Shown piece by piece: positions 30,880 through 43,089 of a DNA stretch of 64,000 nt. The stretch is taken from contig CM074804.1 of assembly GCA_037447605.1 (NCBI GenBank), forward strand, positions 7,484,835-7,548,834. The letters are read 5' to 3'. The translations under genes and the position numbers were made by a program. This stretch comes from Zygnema circumcarinatum. Lineage: Eukaryota > Streptophyta > Zygnematophyceae > Zygnematales > Zygnemataceae. Within the stretch, counting starts at the first letter, position 1, and the number at the start of each line of letters is the position of its first letter. The notes beneath the pieces are model-generated. The model saw only the letters and a program-made list of their open reading frames with translations. It had not been told where the DNA came from and ran no database searches.

Positions 30880-31207
30880 TGGTTGTTAGAAAGCAACAAG
30901 CGAGTCAGTGTCAACATGACCGATGCGCGGACGGCTGCTTCTAGGGCTGCATTGTTGTGCCTAGGCGTAGTTTTCCGCTCCTAGCTTCGTTTTATTGTGT
31001 TTCGGTCCTTTGTGACCAGTCCTTCGTGGTTCCACATTTTGCCTTTGTCCATGTACATTTGATGGCCTCGCCATCGCGAGTTCAATGAAAGTTTCCCCCC
31101 TTTGAGATACGCGGACAGATGATTTAGTCTTTGCCTAATGACAAGCCAGCAATGCTTGAACATCTAACGAAGGAACAGCGAAGTTTGAACATTGACAGCA
31201 TGATTCG
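30880..31207 (-). repeat. Second copy of the 3.4-3.6 kb dispersed element, inverted and larger
   Basis: Read on the minus strand, 31207-31115 matches 3508-3600 (shared GTTCAAACTTCGCT, CCTTCGTTAGATGTT, CATTAGGCAAAGA). It is followed, after a roughly 190 bp segment absent from the first copy, by a stretch at 30917-30885 matching the terminal segment near 3607-3635 (GTTGACACTGACYCGCTTG). The shared order in one orientation indicates a common non-autonomous element with an internal indel. Confidence 0.75.
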
Positions 31208-31220
31208 CACGTGATGGTTA

Positions 31221-31340
31221 CATCGAACGGTTCCGCCGCTTCACATATATCGAACGGCGTGAAATTATTTAAGACATCGAACAGCGGAGGCAGTTCCGTG
31301 CACATCGAACGGCCACATCAGCTTCGACGTCATCGAACGG
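31221..31340 (+). repeat. Five spaced copies of ATCGAACGG upstream of the NEMP gene
   Basis: Copies of ATCGAACGG (one reads ATCGAACAG) occur at about 31222, 31249, 31276, 31304 and 31332, so 27-28 bp apart, with unrelated sequence between them. Regular spacing of an identical 9-mer suggests an array of protein-binding sites or a decayed tandem repeat with a unit of about 27 bp. The array ends about 200 bp before the start codon. Confidence 0.75.
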
Positions 31341-31543
31341 CGGGCTCAGTCCTAATCTTATCCGGTCGTTGCGGGACCAACGGACGGACAGGATTCGTCG
31401 TCCGCAGGCTGGTAGGTAGCCTTCCCTGGCACGGCCCGGGAGCCAAAAGGCGCTCGGCCTCGCCCACTGCTGCATTCTTCATCTTCCCCTCAGGCGAGCG
31501 CTGCTGAGCGCTGCTGCTGCTTCTGCGCTTCTGCTTTCCGTCC

Positions 31544-34500
31544 ATGGCGTTCGCATCGGGTTTTCTCGCTTTCTTCCTCCTCTGCGTGCCTTTGGCGCGT
31601 GGAGACGTTGTGTCGGAGTCTGACGACATGCCAATGTTCGTAGAAACAGGTGAGCTCAGTTGTGCTTGTCTGCCGCGCTTTCCGTTGCTTGATGGGAGCA
31701 GCAGCACTGATTGCAAGGTGCTGCTTAGGAAATGCGCAGTTTTTAGATTCCTTGTGGTGTCTTCTGCTGTAAGAAACTGCTTTTCTAAGCTGTTTTCAGT
31801 CTGTTTTTAAGCTTTCGTCAAGATCTTGCTCCGTTGCAAGAATATCGTTCACAAAAGTTTGAATCTTTATCTGCTTTCGTGGCATCCAGGTGGCCTTACT
31901 GTAAGTGCTCCAATTGAAATTCTGGAATCAAGATACGTGTACGGAGCGAATCGGAATCCATTGCAGACCGTTATTCGATTCAAAGTCCCTGCTTGCTCGC
32001 TCCATACGCGTGCAATGAAATATTTTTCCGTCAGTAAGGTGACTGCATCGTTCAACGATGAGACGAAGGCTTCATATTTCAGCCGGTTGCTGAGGACTTC
32101 CTCGAGTGCCGAGGTCTGTCTGCACAGGTGATCTCACTGCATGCCGTGTTTTTATTGGCTTCTCTTTCGTGGCTTGGCATGCTATTACTGTTGCAAAGGG
32201 CATCGTGGATTCTTGCGCGTTTCCTTCGCTTTCAAAAAAGTCTTCAGCCGTTTCGTTTACCGACAGGATCAGGAACTTTGCCTCATCTTGTGAAATTTAT
32301 TTGTCACTTACATTAGTTTAACAATTTACTTGCTGTTTTTTCTTGTCGTTTCTCGCCTTTTTGTTGCAGGAATGAGAGCATTGAAATGGGCTCGTGCCTT
32401 GATGCTTGGATTCCTTTAAAAAAGACGGTAGCCTTGACTTTCCTTGTGTACCATTCTGAAGTTACTTATGTGGACATTAAGATTCCGTTAAACGGAGGAC
32501 TTTCGGATGCCAAGTTACAGCTGCAACTCACAGAAGGTGCGTGTTGACAACTTTCACGAGTGCAGCCTTGCAGGGCAGGCTTTGAAGAAGAGAAACAGTG
32601 TGCTTTCTTTGGAGTAGATCGATAGACATTTCTTTGCTTGGGTTTCTGGCTGATCGTTATCTTGCTGTGTGGGGAATTGCGGTGTTTGCAGAATTCTGTC
32701 TTTATCGCGTATATCTCTTCATCTTGGGCATCTTCTTGTTCTTCATGGCTCCGACTCTAAGCCAGTGGCTGCTGTTTTATTATAGCAGCGGAATGCTTTT
32801 TGGAGTTGCTTTTATTGCATTCATTCTACCATACAAGGTATTTGCTTCAACCATTTGAGGCCTGTTGTCATGTTTCTAGATCTGTGAGTGTTTTGAGCTC
32901 TTGATCCATCCAGCCACTCAATTTCAATTGCTAACCGGCACACATTTTGGTACTCAGGATTAATTTGGGCTGTAAGAGGGTATGTTTGCAGGCCTTTCGA
33001 CAAGCGCCGACTATTGGGCAAGGCCTCTGGAATATTCTATTTTTGGGGTCCTTTGTAAGTTGCTAACCTCGCGTCACGCGTCATCATCATCCTGTCGCTA
33101 CTTTGAAGTGTCTTGCTACGTTTTCTAGAAAGTTACTAAGCAGTCAATGCATCATTCGGATGGAGGAAAACTGATTTCAAGGTTAACTGATTGGTTGATT
33201 ACATTGGTTTCAGATTGCGATGTATTGCGCATTTCAATCTGGAAGTGATTGGTGAATCCTCAGTTTGGCTAATGGTTTCGTCATCGTCGCTTTCGAAAAG
33301 ATGTGCTAAAATGTGGGTTTTATGTTCCGTTTTGTGATTTTATGGCAGACGGGAATCGGTTATATTGGACAACTCTATTTCTTGCTTCAAGCATTCGATG
33401 CAATGCAAAGTTCAAGCGGACATGGAGAGGCAGCCACTTCGGTAAGTTGCTTCTGCCCATTCTTTTGCCTTCCAAAATAGGATTGCGACAAAAAGAATTG
33501 ACATTATTAACAATTTTTTTTATTGGTTTTAATTTCTGTGCAGATCCTTATATTATCAATCGTTATGTTTCTTTTGATTGGAGCTGGGCTCGGATACTGG
33601 ACTACTCGGAGTATCATATTGACACCCGAAGGCGCAATAACTCCTTCAATTGCTGAATTCGTGAAGTGGGCAATGCGTATTGTGGCTATAGCTTTCCTCA
33701 GTCAGGTAATTCTTTTCCTTTCTCTTTTGTTGAATGCGGCTGCTTCATCCGAGAAAGTTATGCCTTCTTTTTTTCAATATGAGGTGAAAATTTCGACTAT
33801 AGATCCAGTGTTTGATTGAATGTTACAATTTCAATGTGTCCAGTGGTGTCCTCATTTCTGATATTTTCATATGGGAATTGCAGAGTTCTCACGATCTCGA
33901 AAACTCTACTTTTGCCGTTCTACTGGTGGTTGTCGCCTCGCAGTTGCTTCATGTACAACTTTGGTATGTCCCAGCTGAACTGTCTTTTATTATTTCTAGC
34001 GTGTAGCTGAACCATGTTTGGGGAATCGGGCAATTCAAACGAGACATTTTTATGTTTTTGAGGCTCGTTGTGTCGGATGTAGTATTTTCTCTCTTTTTAC
34101 TCTTGTACGTTTGCGCTATGTGCAGGAGACTGACCAAGCAAAGGAGTACTTGTGAGCAAAACAGTTTTGATCCTGCAATTGGCGGTAGGTCTTCATAAAA
34201 CAACACCGGTCGTCTTTTGATTGTTGTATGCAAGATGCAATTGAAGTCAGTTGTTTCCGAGGGATTGAGATGTGATGTCAGTTGAAATCGAGTTTGCATT
34301 CAACTTGGATGTGGCTGCTCATTTATTTTACGATGTGCCAATTTTTTTTCTCATCAGAGAAAGTCTCATACTGTTCTCGTTCTTTGCTGGTTCTTGCGTT
34401 TGTGCTTGAACTGAATTCTGTTTTGGTTTTTATGCAGGTGGCTATGGGAAAGATTTCATTCCCATGCATATCCAAGAGCAAGCATTCGTCTCGACGTTCC

Positions 34501-34655
34501 ATGCCTCGAAACGTCGAAGATTTCGAAGCCCACAAGAAGCGGCCTCCATCTCGCAAGCTTGCACGCAGGCAGCTCTCGGCGATTTGGTTCGATCGCCCGA
34601 ATTCAAGAAATGGGCGCAAGGAAATCAGACGTCGTTTTGTTCTTACTATCGATAG
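31544..34655 (+). CDS. NEMP / DUF2215 (TMEM194, PNET2-like) nuclear-envelope membrane protein
   Basis: Family members are inner-nuclear-membrane proteins linked to nuclear envelope mechanics and chromatin organisation. Exons: 31544-31649, 31890-32127, 32370-32536, 32626-32837, 32992-33054, 33349-33441, 33544-33705, 33884-33963, 34126-34184, 34438-34655; 465 residues. An N-terminal signal peptide (residues 1 to about 20, ending PLARG) precedes a lumenal region with EVCLHRNES. The family signature ILGIFLFFMAPTLSQ-LLFYYSSGM falls at about residues 195-230, followed by several further hydrophobic segments (SIVMFLLIGAGLGYW; FAVLLVVVASQLLHVQLW) and a basic C-terminal tail ending RSPEFKKWAQ. The fold and topology fit a 5-6 pass membrane protein with a lumenal N-terminus. 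The acceptor of exon 4 (TCGATAG) was chosen by phase. Confidence 0.88.
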
Positions 34656-36265
34656 GAGCAAAGAAGGATTGGGGTACTTTCGAAAGGACGGTGAGAGTAC
34701 TCCACATTCGCTAATGTTTGGTATCTCGAAGAGAACCCCTTTGGGTTCGACTCTCTTCATGCACAAATAAGGCCAAAAGCGGCCCGCAGAGAAGCCGAGA
34801 GGACGGTGGATTGTTCGGCACGTTGCAAGGAAGCGGGCGGAGAAATTGAAGAGCTCAATAAGTGGGCGACTGGCCAATAAGTTAGAATGTTTGTGACAAT
34901 GAGGTGGTTGTAGCCTCCGGCTGCACGCGGATGCAAGACTTGGAAAGAGTGAAAATGGAGTGGTACTTGCTCTTTTTTGGGCACGATTGTAAATATTTAT
35001 TGCATGCTTTTTAGGAGTAGGTCCAATCTGTTTATTGGCTTTGCCAATGCTTTGTCGCCAAGTGATAGTGAAAGTCAAACATTTCAGGGTCGGTCAAAGG
35101 TGGTCAGTCTAAGGGGTGGCAGTTCAAGTCAACCTTTTGTTTCGTCTTTTCTTTGATTGACCTTTGTTATGGAATATTTTCTCTCTTTCAGTAAGAGAGT
35201 GGGGAGTGGATCATGGAAGCCATGTGAATTACTTGGTTTTGGATGACCCACTTTCCTCTTCAAGTTGTCGAGTGTTTGGCTTACCTTTTGGCCACATAAC
35301 TTTCCCTTTTTGTCCCTTGAAATAGCGATTTGCTATTTGTTGAAGTTAAACACCGTTGTATTACAATGCATGTCATGATTTTGCTTCTTAATAGAGAAAT
35401 GTGTGACCACTTTGAGATCATTCTGTTAAGAAATCAATTGGCACGACTTCGCTCTCAGACCGGTCTGCTATGTGCTGCTTGCTGATCACATGAGGCGTTT
35501 CCCATTGTCCAGTGCATGCGAATATTTCCTGGATGCACGTGAAATGTGGAAGAATGACCTCTCAAGTGTAATGGTATGATCGCACTGCCACACATCGGTG
35601 GCTGGAAGATTACAGCTTGTGCCTTGAACAATTAATTCCTCGTGATGAAATGAGGCCTGGTGAGTACTTACTGAGTAGCAATGACTCGCATTGCTCAGGC
35701 TCAGCCCCCTTATGACTAAAAATCGTATTTCTCAGAATGATTTCATATTTTGCACCACGGCCCAGATCCCACGAGAGTACGGATGGCCTTAATTTTTTTT
35801 TTTTTAAATTAATTTTAAGCCAGTATTTTTAAACAGTGGGTGGTTTAAAATTTCTATTTAAACCACTCTTCATTTCTTTTCACTATTACTATTTACTATG
35901 TTGACGTCATGCCATGTCACAATGATGTCACACCATGATGAGTGCTGAGCTGGAGGCGAGGGGGGCGCGGGGGATTGGGTGCCACGTGGCGCTTGGAAAA
36001 GGGCGCCACGTAAATGATGGATGGGTAGCAGACGAAGAAGAAGCTGTTGTTGTTGGTCCTTTTAGGAACACGTTCTCTTCTAATCCCCCTTCAATGGGAC
36101 CCCCCTCCCCAGTCACTGCGCTATCCCGACAAGCAATGAAAGCAACTTCGGTAGGAATTTGCACCATGCGCACATGACAAGAACTGTCTCTGAGCTGCTG
36201 AAAGTCCGGCCTTCCGTTAATTTGACAACTACTACTCAAGCCCCGGTACAACCCTAAACAGAAAG
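34656..36265. other. Convergent interval between NEMP and PDE318-like genes
   Basis: Contains both 3' ends. 35588-35660 is a copy of the repeat at 3933-4010. 35790-35880 is strongly A/T-rich with TTTAAA palindromes (an imperfect AGTGGTTTAAA inverted pair). A 251-codon minus-strand ORF at 34323-35078 is antisense to the last NEMP exon and has no recognisable domain. No gene called. Confidence 0.55.
35588..35660 (+). repeat. Dispersed repeat copy (partner at 3933-4010)
   Basis: Same orientation and nearly the same sequence as 3933-4010 (CACACATCGGTGG, GCCTTGAACAATT, ATTCCTCG). Confidence 0.7.
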
Positions 36266-39200
36266 CTAGGTCCCCCTAAGCATTTCCGCTGGTAATCTGG
36301 GGAAGTAAAAGTCGTCTTGTTCTTGCCGCCTCTTCGCCTTGGGGTCCTCGAGGTGCGGCCGAAGGTCATCGTCGGGATCGGTCCCGTCGTCGACACTCCC
36401 CAACACATTGGCAGCAAGCATCTCGTGAACCTTGGTGACAAGCTGCAAGGAGCAAACCGGGAAGGGGGAGTGTCAGCCAAAACGATGATGGTGTCAATCC
36501 ATTTCAAACGCAACAAAACTAAAGCACGCAGAAGGAGAGCCCTCCTGAGTTATCTTCCACAATGAAGGCCGAGAACATGCCAGTGTGAGCGGAACTGGGC
36601 TCTCGTTTGGTGTACATTCAACCCAAGGTTCAGCAAAAGCCGTAATCTTTCTTGACAAGCGGGACAGCCCATACAATAGCTCACCTCAGGAATGCCCTCA
36701 TTCGTTTCGGTCGACACTCGCAGCGCTCCAGGGGGGCCATACACTTGGTAGGCCTCCAGTCCCGTGGGGTCCTGAAAATGACTATCCGCATGACACGTGG
36801 AAGGTGCCGGGAAAAGATCTGCCTTTGAAATTGCGTCCAGCCATGGACGAGACGAAAATCGCGCCTTCAAAGTGGCATGAAGGAGAAACTGCAAGGGGCA
36901 CATCTCGCTTTAGAACAGCAACTCTTCGACATTAAACATGGGAAGGAGGGACATCCAAAGAAGGTGAAACGAAAGTTACATCTCAGGCCTATTCCTCAGT
37001 TGGGTCCACAGCAACCCAAATATGGAATTTGCCTCGTACTGAGAATTAATCGGGGCCTTTTGGACCTCGACTTGACATGCCCACAAGCAGGTAATGCGAG
37101 CCCTTACAAGCAAATAAAAGCTGCATAGACGCTCAATGTTGTGAGCAAATTGTGCCTTGACTAAGTAATGCACCCACATGACTTCAGGATATCAGACCAG
37201 TCCAACCTTCAAGCAGTTGTGGAAACTCTATAGGTTCAGTTTGCCGTATAATGCTCAACTGGACTACATCTTCTATCCCTAAAAAACAATAAACTGATGA
37301 AGCATCAGAGAGAAGGTTTTAGATTAGATCGAAGCATACCTGATCTTTCACTGATGTTCCACATTCCCCTGTGAGGTCGTGCACATAAAGAATAGCCACT
37401 GGCAGGTGCTCTAAGGCCGCCACTGTCAGTCTCTCAATGTTGTTTCTCTTTTCTGCAAAGTGACAGAATACAGTGCTTTCAAGAAAAGCCTAAAGAGCTA
37501 CAAAGCATACGCATAAGTAGGACAAGCAGAAACCAATTTCTCGTACAACGACCATTTCCTGTGTCCGCAAGCTTGACTCACCCTGTTTCTAACCCTAGAC
37601 CTCTCAAGCTTCAAGCAACAAGTATAGTATAGAGTTGCCACGAGTGATAGTGCTCAGCACCATGCCTCCTCTTGTCTGCCTCCTTATAACAGGCAGGCTG
37701 CATATACAGCAATACTGGTCACATGCCCTCCAAGTAGGGTAGAAACAATTCCGGTAGAGAAGTAACAGCGAACCCGCTGCTAACATGCACTGTTAACTCG
37801 CTGCTTCATACCACTAGTAACACCTACTCCGAGAACATCTCCGGAGAAGCCTTACAGAGCAGACATGCCATACCATTAAGGCTGCAAAGAACTCACCTTC
37901 AGGACGGTGCAGGAGGCCAGGTGTGTCAGTAACCTGCAGGAACGCGTTTCGCCCACACTGCAGTTAGACACCGACTTGCTGCTGCATACTCAAGAGTGGC
38001 ATTGTGACTCAGATATAGGGCCGTTACAACCTTCTTCCCGGATTTAACGGCTTTAGATCTGGATGTGATAAACAGCGGCTAGTTTAGATTTTGCAGTCCT
38101 TTCCAGACTTCTGTACTAGATTCTATGTCAACTTTTTGTGATGCAAGCCGACCAGATGGCAGCCAAACTCCAATTGATGGTTCAATATAGATGTCGAATT
38201 AAAAAAAGGATGTCAAAATGAATCAAGGCCAGAAGGAAGAAAAACATACCTGGTGACGACGACCGTCGACAAAGAAGTGTCCCATGGAAATGCCGCGTGT
38301 GGTGAAAGGATAGTTACAAACCTGAGAAATGACACACAATAATGTAAGGGAACTTCACATCCTAAAGTGAGAGCTTAGCTCGAAGAATTTGTGGATTGCC
38401 AGTTGAACCAGCTTTCATCACAGAGGTCATCTTTTATCGGTCACTTTCCACAAGGCGAATAATTCTAGAACAAAGCAACAGCAAGGGGGAGTCGCCAATC
38501 TCGCCACCCATTCATAAGCTAGTAAGAAAAAAAAATAAAAGAGGAAGAAAAAGGGGCGGGTCACAAAAGAGGATGTCACCTCACCTCCGGTTTCCCCGAA
38601 GAAATGACTCGCACAAGCGATGATTTTCCCACATTCGGTGCACCAACTAGACATAAAGTGGGGATCCGAGGATGCACCACAGGCATGAACCGCAAAGTCT
38701 GCCCATGCAATACCCTATTAGGCCAGGAAAGACATGTATCCAGAAACTCGTCTACTTCCTGCACTCTCTATCCCAATATGCTACTGTGGTCTAACCGGTC
38801 CAGTCTAAACAGCTACGAATCGTTCACGTTGTGAGAAGAAATAGAAAACCTCATGCTGCAGTATCTCATAATCGTATGATGAAACGGGCTAGATGCCATG
38901 CAGCGAGTCTTTACGGGTGCTAACGAGCTAGAGCGAACACACACCTTCGCCACCTCTTTCAGGGCATCCACTGCATGGCTGTTCCGTTCGTAAAGCTCTT
39001 CCAGACGTGCAAAACCCTAAATCCCCCGCCAGTGCCTTTGTATGAGCAATCGTATAACGAGCAGAAAAGATTGTGCAAACACAGGCAGAACTGCCACCCC
39101 TCAGCTTCCTGCAGTTTTGACACTGTCGTAGATTCCGCTACTCTGGTATTAAAGAGCGGATCTTGAAGCCGTATTTGAAGGCATGAGATCCTAATACTAG

Positions 39201-42171
39201 ATAATCCACTCTTCCTGCCTCCTTCACCATTGCATTTACCTTATCAAACATTGCAGTTTGCATGGTTATCACTACCCAGGACATGAAGGGTGGACCCTGT
39301 CTAGCTGACATTTACTGCTTGTGTGCAGCACATATCATGCATGGCACAAAAAAAAAACACTTGACCATTGCACTAAAAACGTTTGGAAGACTAAACAACG
39401 AGCCCTCTTATGTTCCACAAGTATGCTGTGGTGCACTCCCGCACACATTGAGCTTGTGGCGAAAATCTTGTAAACCATGGTATCCTCAGTTAAAATTGAA
39501 AGCATCCAGCTACTTGGGGACTCTTTGTCCAGACTACCTGTCACTCAGCCACTTGCCAGCCTTTGACTGCTCACACGCGATGGGAAATCTCAGAGAGGAG
39601 AACAACCTCTGTAGTCTTCTCTTCTGCCTCTCGCTTGGTTGTAGTCTGGGCCCAACATAGGAACAAGTAAGAGTCAGCACGACAAAAACTCCAAGATCGA
39701 CAACGACTGAAACTATAGACAACAACTAGTCCAAGCTTGGAAGTTGACTGATGCTCATGAGTTATTAGGCCAGCATGTCTGCCATGAAAAGTTAACAAAA
39801 ACATTCCTGTGACGATGAGATCTTAATGTGATCATGCTTTAGAACTGTTTGCAGGTGGTTAGACAATGGTAACCGTTGAAATTTCACGTCAAGAACATGT
39901 TCTTCACCTTGTTCACCATAGAAGCTGCGTTTTTGCCCACTTCCAGAATCTTCTTTCTCAACACATCCACCCGTTGAAGAGTCTGCATATGAAATGTCCA
40001 GGTTGTAACAGCATTTAGCTCGTAATCAAGCTGATTCTTGGAGCAAGAACAGCAGCACTTAAGCATTTGCCCAGCAGAGAAGCGGGGCTGAAGATTGACC
40101 TGCTCATATACGGAGTCCCCCAATGTTAGCTCCAATAGAGACCTCTCAAAAGCATGGAGACGGTCCGTGGTTGGGAACTTGCGCACATAATTGCTTAAAG
40201 GACCTGAAAGCTCCTGTAAGGATCAAATTCACAACATGAAGATGGAAAAATGGAGGATCTTCGCCCTGAAATGATCACTTTGCAGTTACCTCCTAATCAC
40301 GATCACCACACACCTGACGGAGGCTAATAGATGACAAGCGACACCCATTCTTCTCTCAATGCTCAACGTGCTTATGAGTTCTGCCAAAGGCTAATAAATG
40401 ACAAGAAGGATCCATTATTCTTTCTGTGTTCAACGTGATTATGAGTTCTGCCACATTACTGGGGCAGTCAGGTAACGACACCTCTAAACACCCGAGCCTG
40501 ACATGTTTGTTACTAACAACCAGATTGGCAACTTCACCTCACTGATTGCCAGATCGCTTATGCATCATTGCTGCTGCACCGCAATCAGCCCCTCCTTACT
40601 CGTCTTCCTATGATGTTACTACCGTGCAACTTACCTTGGTCAGTGCGTCAAGCTGTTGTGCTCCCTTATTGCGCTCGCGCTTGGCAGCATTCACGATACC
40701 TGATGGGAAGCAAAAATAAACCCATCATCGTCACTCGTTACGTTCAAGCCTCTATAGCAAGCTCTTCTCAAACTTGTTCCCTCAAATGTAAAAAGAAAAA
40801 AATGTAAAACTTAAGGAGGGCAGCGTCACATTGAAGCAGGTCTTCTCAAATTGACTCTTCAGTGTCATTTCTTAATACGCATTTCAGAAGCAATTGGCGA
40901 ATGAGAATAGCTTCACATAATATGCCAGATGTCACAGACCTGAAGGCTCCTGAAGCTCTTCATCAGAGTACTACACTCTAAACATTGCAATTATCTTGCT
41001 CAAGTCCATCGTGCATTCACCTTTTGTAGGTCTCACCATGCGAGCTCTTCGTATAGCTGACCCAATAATCTCATACGCGGGTGAAACTGCAGGGAGTTGC
41101 TGAAAGGCCCCAACTTTCCACTGCTCTGTTGCAGGCTGCATTTCAAAAGAAGGTGCCCAAACAGACAGCTTATTTAAAAAAAGAAAAACACCCTATGCGC
41201 AGGTGCAATTAGACTCTGCTTCAGCCTTCGTGACATCTGTCAATCACGGCCTGGATCCTAAACGCTAGAGCTAAAAGTTTAATTCTAGCTTGTTAAGCCA
41301 TCGTGCCAGGGCAGTATCTGCTGTGAGCTATCTCTGGGAGGGGTATGACTGACAGCCAACAGACTACTGCTGCAGCTTCTTATTCTGGCTAACAAAGCTG
41401 GGACGTAGAGAAAGGTTCAAAATGCTCCTAGCATTTACCACTTCAGTACTTCTACCACACCATGGTTCAGCTAAGTGATGACTGCAATTCTGCTCGTGTG
41501 CAGTGCCAAGCCCTAGTGAGTAGTTCGTCGACACCGTGAGCACAAGTGGAAAATTGATTTATCAAAAACCGTGAAAGTCGGACTCTCATGTAATTGCACT
41601 AATATAGACACACAGCACCAAACAGCAAATATATAAATGCGTGCATTTCTGTTATATAAACATAGGTTTTTGTATTGTCATAGATTTTTGTATTGTCGCA
41701 GCATTCTTTGTCACCCGTTTTGACCACTTGTGAACACGAGTGCAAACCCCTGCATGGTAATCTCACCTTGTTTGGAGAACTGGCGTCTTCCGAAACCCTG
41801 ATCCCCTCGAGTACTCCATTCTGCTGCTTCTCACCATCCTCATCCTCTGCAGATGACACCGCTGAGACAGGGCTTTCTCTTATATCCCTCCTCTTTGCAG
41901 CGTCAATTTCGCCAGAAGAAGCTGTTGCTAGAGAGGCTCCATTTTCTGTATGGAAACGAGCAGTTTGTATGACCTTTCCACGGAAACGGTCGAGGGGAGA
42001 CACCTTCGGTTGCTCATTCACGTTGCCTCGCACTTGGCTGTCTGCAAAGACCTCCACGCGTGATAAAGGTAACTTCCTCAAATAACAACAAGTCTTCTGA
42101 ATGGAAAAGGCATTGAATGAAGTGGAGAGACTGCCTCGCAGCACCAGTCCTTGCCGCACGCCCGCTGCCAT
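36266..42171 (-). CDS. PDE318: Plastid NOG1-like GTPase (PDE318 type)
   Basis: OBG/NOG1-family GTPase; the Arabidopsis plastid member PDE318 is needed for chloroplast development, probably in ribosome assembly. Exons in transcript order: 42171-41767, 41135-41021, 40699-40635, 40213-40100, 39982-39908, 39016-38945, 38698-38585, 38321-38250, 37933-37897, 37452-37340, 36888-36685, 36442-36266; 520 residues, all in phase. Residues 1 to about 135 are a Ser/Arg-rich, transit-like and low-complexity leader. NOG1 N-terminal helices follow (PAYEIIGSAIRRAR; FERSLLELTLGDSVYEQ; TLQRVDVLRKKI). G1 is GAPNVGKS at 301-308; then GKPEVCNYPFTTRG; G3 DTPGLL at 347; DLTGECG; and SKAD at 415-418 replacing NKxD. 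The C-terminus is acidic then basic. The reading frame upstream of residue 283 in exon 7 is open but is intronic by comparison with the conserved K-TLRxMPVV junction. Confidence 0.9.
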
Positions 42172-42363
42172 GGCTGCCAGGTACCAACACCTGCTTGCCT
42201 GCTTGCTGCGGCGCAGAAACGACCGCGACCACGCAAAGGCAGACAGGCCAAGGGTGCAGTGGACGCGGCGAGACCCTAAGGTCCCTCACGGTCTGAAAGT
42301 GCTCGAGGCCTCGACTCAAGGCGCGAGCTCACTCGCTCAAGATGGTCAGCTTTAGGGGGGAAG

Positions 42364-42376
42364 TTTTTAGGGTTTG
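42364..42376 (-). promoter_or_regulatory. Telo-box-like motif upstream of the PDE318-like gene
   Basis: On the minus strand the sequence reads AAACCCTAAAAA, about 190 bp upstream of the start codon. Telo-boxes (AAACCCTAA) are known in promoters of plant translation and ribosome-biogenesis genes, which fits the neighbouring gene. Another ACCCTAAAAACCCT-type stretch lies further upstream at about 42687-42722, inside the inverted-repeat element. Confidence 0.4.
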
Positions 42377-42558
42377 TCAATTTTATTTCCCGCCATTTCC
42401 GACTGCCGTCCGCGGACTCCACTTTTTTCGCGTCTCGTTTCGTCACGTCACGGTCCCAAACATACTTGTCACGTCATATGTTGCCACGACCAATCATGTC
42501 ACTCCACGTGTTGCGCCCTTATACAGTACAGTACTTTGTAGACGCGGGCGCTTCGTAC

Positions 42559-43089
42559 TGTACAGGAGGTCCTCGTCATATTTTCCACCTTCAACAGTGC
42601 GTCACCAATAAATTCGCACCGATTTTGCCGAAACCACCTTTTTGTACGGTAACTTCGTGTTAGCCGTACTATTCGTACTATCCGTACCCTAAAAACCCTG
42701 AAACCCTAAAAATCCTAAAAACCCGTACTAACCGTACTAACCGTACTAGCCGTACTAGCTGTACTAGCCGTTACGGGTTACGCAAAACTTCACCTAATCT
42801 CCCCGCTCGTGCCGCCGTAAGAGGCGCTCGCTCCTCCCCTTCTTTTTGGCTTCGATACGATACGATACGATAGTATCCGTACTAGCCGTATGACCTGTAC
42901 TAGCCGATACGGTACGACGAGGTACGATATGACAATAAACGATACGATACGATACGTACGAACTTACATGAACACTAACATCATTCCGCTCGCCTATTGG
43001 TAACACGGACCTTCTATTTGCCAAAAACAATATGTTCGCCCGGTATTTGCCGAAACCAGGTGGAAAATATGACGAGGACCCACTGTACA
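42559..43089. mobile_element. Terminal-inverted-repeat element with CGTACTA and GATAC repeats inside
   Basis: The 32-bp ends, 42559-42590 and 43058-43089, are inverted copies differing at two positions (shared core AAAATATGACGAGGAC). Between them lie a series of CCGTACTAR units (about 42725-42775), ACGATACGATACGAT runs (about 42853-42873 and 42936-42957) and telomere-like ACCCTAAAA units. There is no coding capacity. I could not find a convincing target-site duplication. It may be a non-autonomous foldback element. Confidence 0.6.

Larger units (their letters stand above)
29277..31543. other. Divergent intergenic region between G-patch gene and NEMP gene
   Basis: 29.3-30.2 kb is ordinary flank likely containing a 5' UTR intron of the G-patch gene. 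30280-30835 is a GC-rich block with repeated CGTACGG and TACGG motifs, closely resembling in style the block at 12.6-13.7 kb, and ends in a TGACG array. 30880-31207 holds a dispersed-repeat copy; 31221-31340 holds the ATCGAACGG repeats. ORFs in the GC block are on both strands and overlapping, so I reject them as genes. Confidence 0.6.

Noticed and set aside
34323-35078. 251-codon minus-strand ORF
   Set aside because: Overlaps the last NEMP exon in antisense and its 3' flank; composition of a shadow ORF and no recognisable family.
38699-38764. Open reading frame continuing upstream of exon 7 of the PDE318-like gene
   Set aside because: Family conservation joins ALKEVAK directly to TLRFMPVV and a good acceptor (GGGCAG) lies at that point, so the extra codons are intron.
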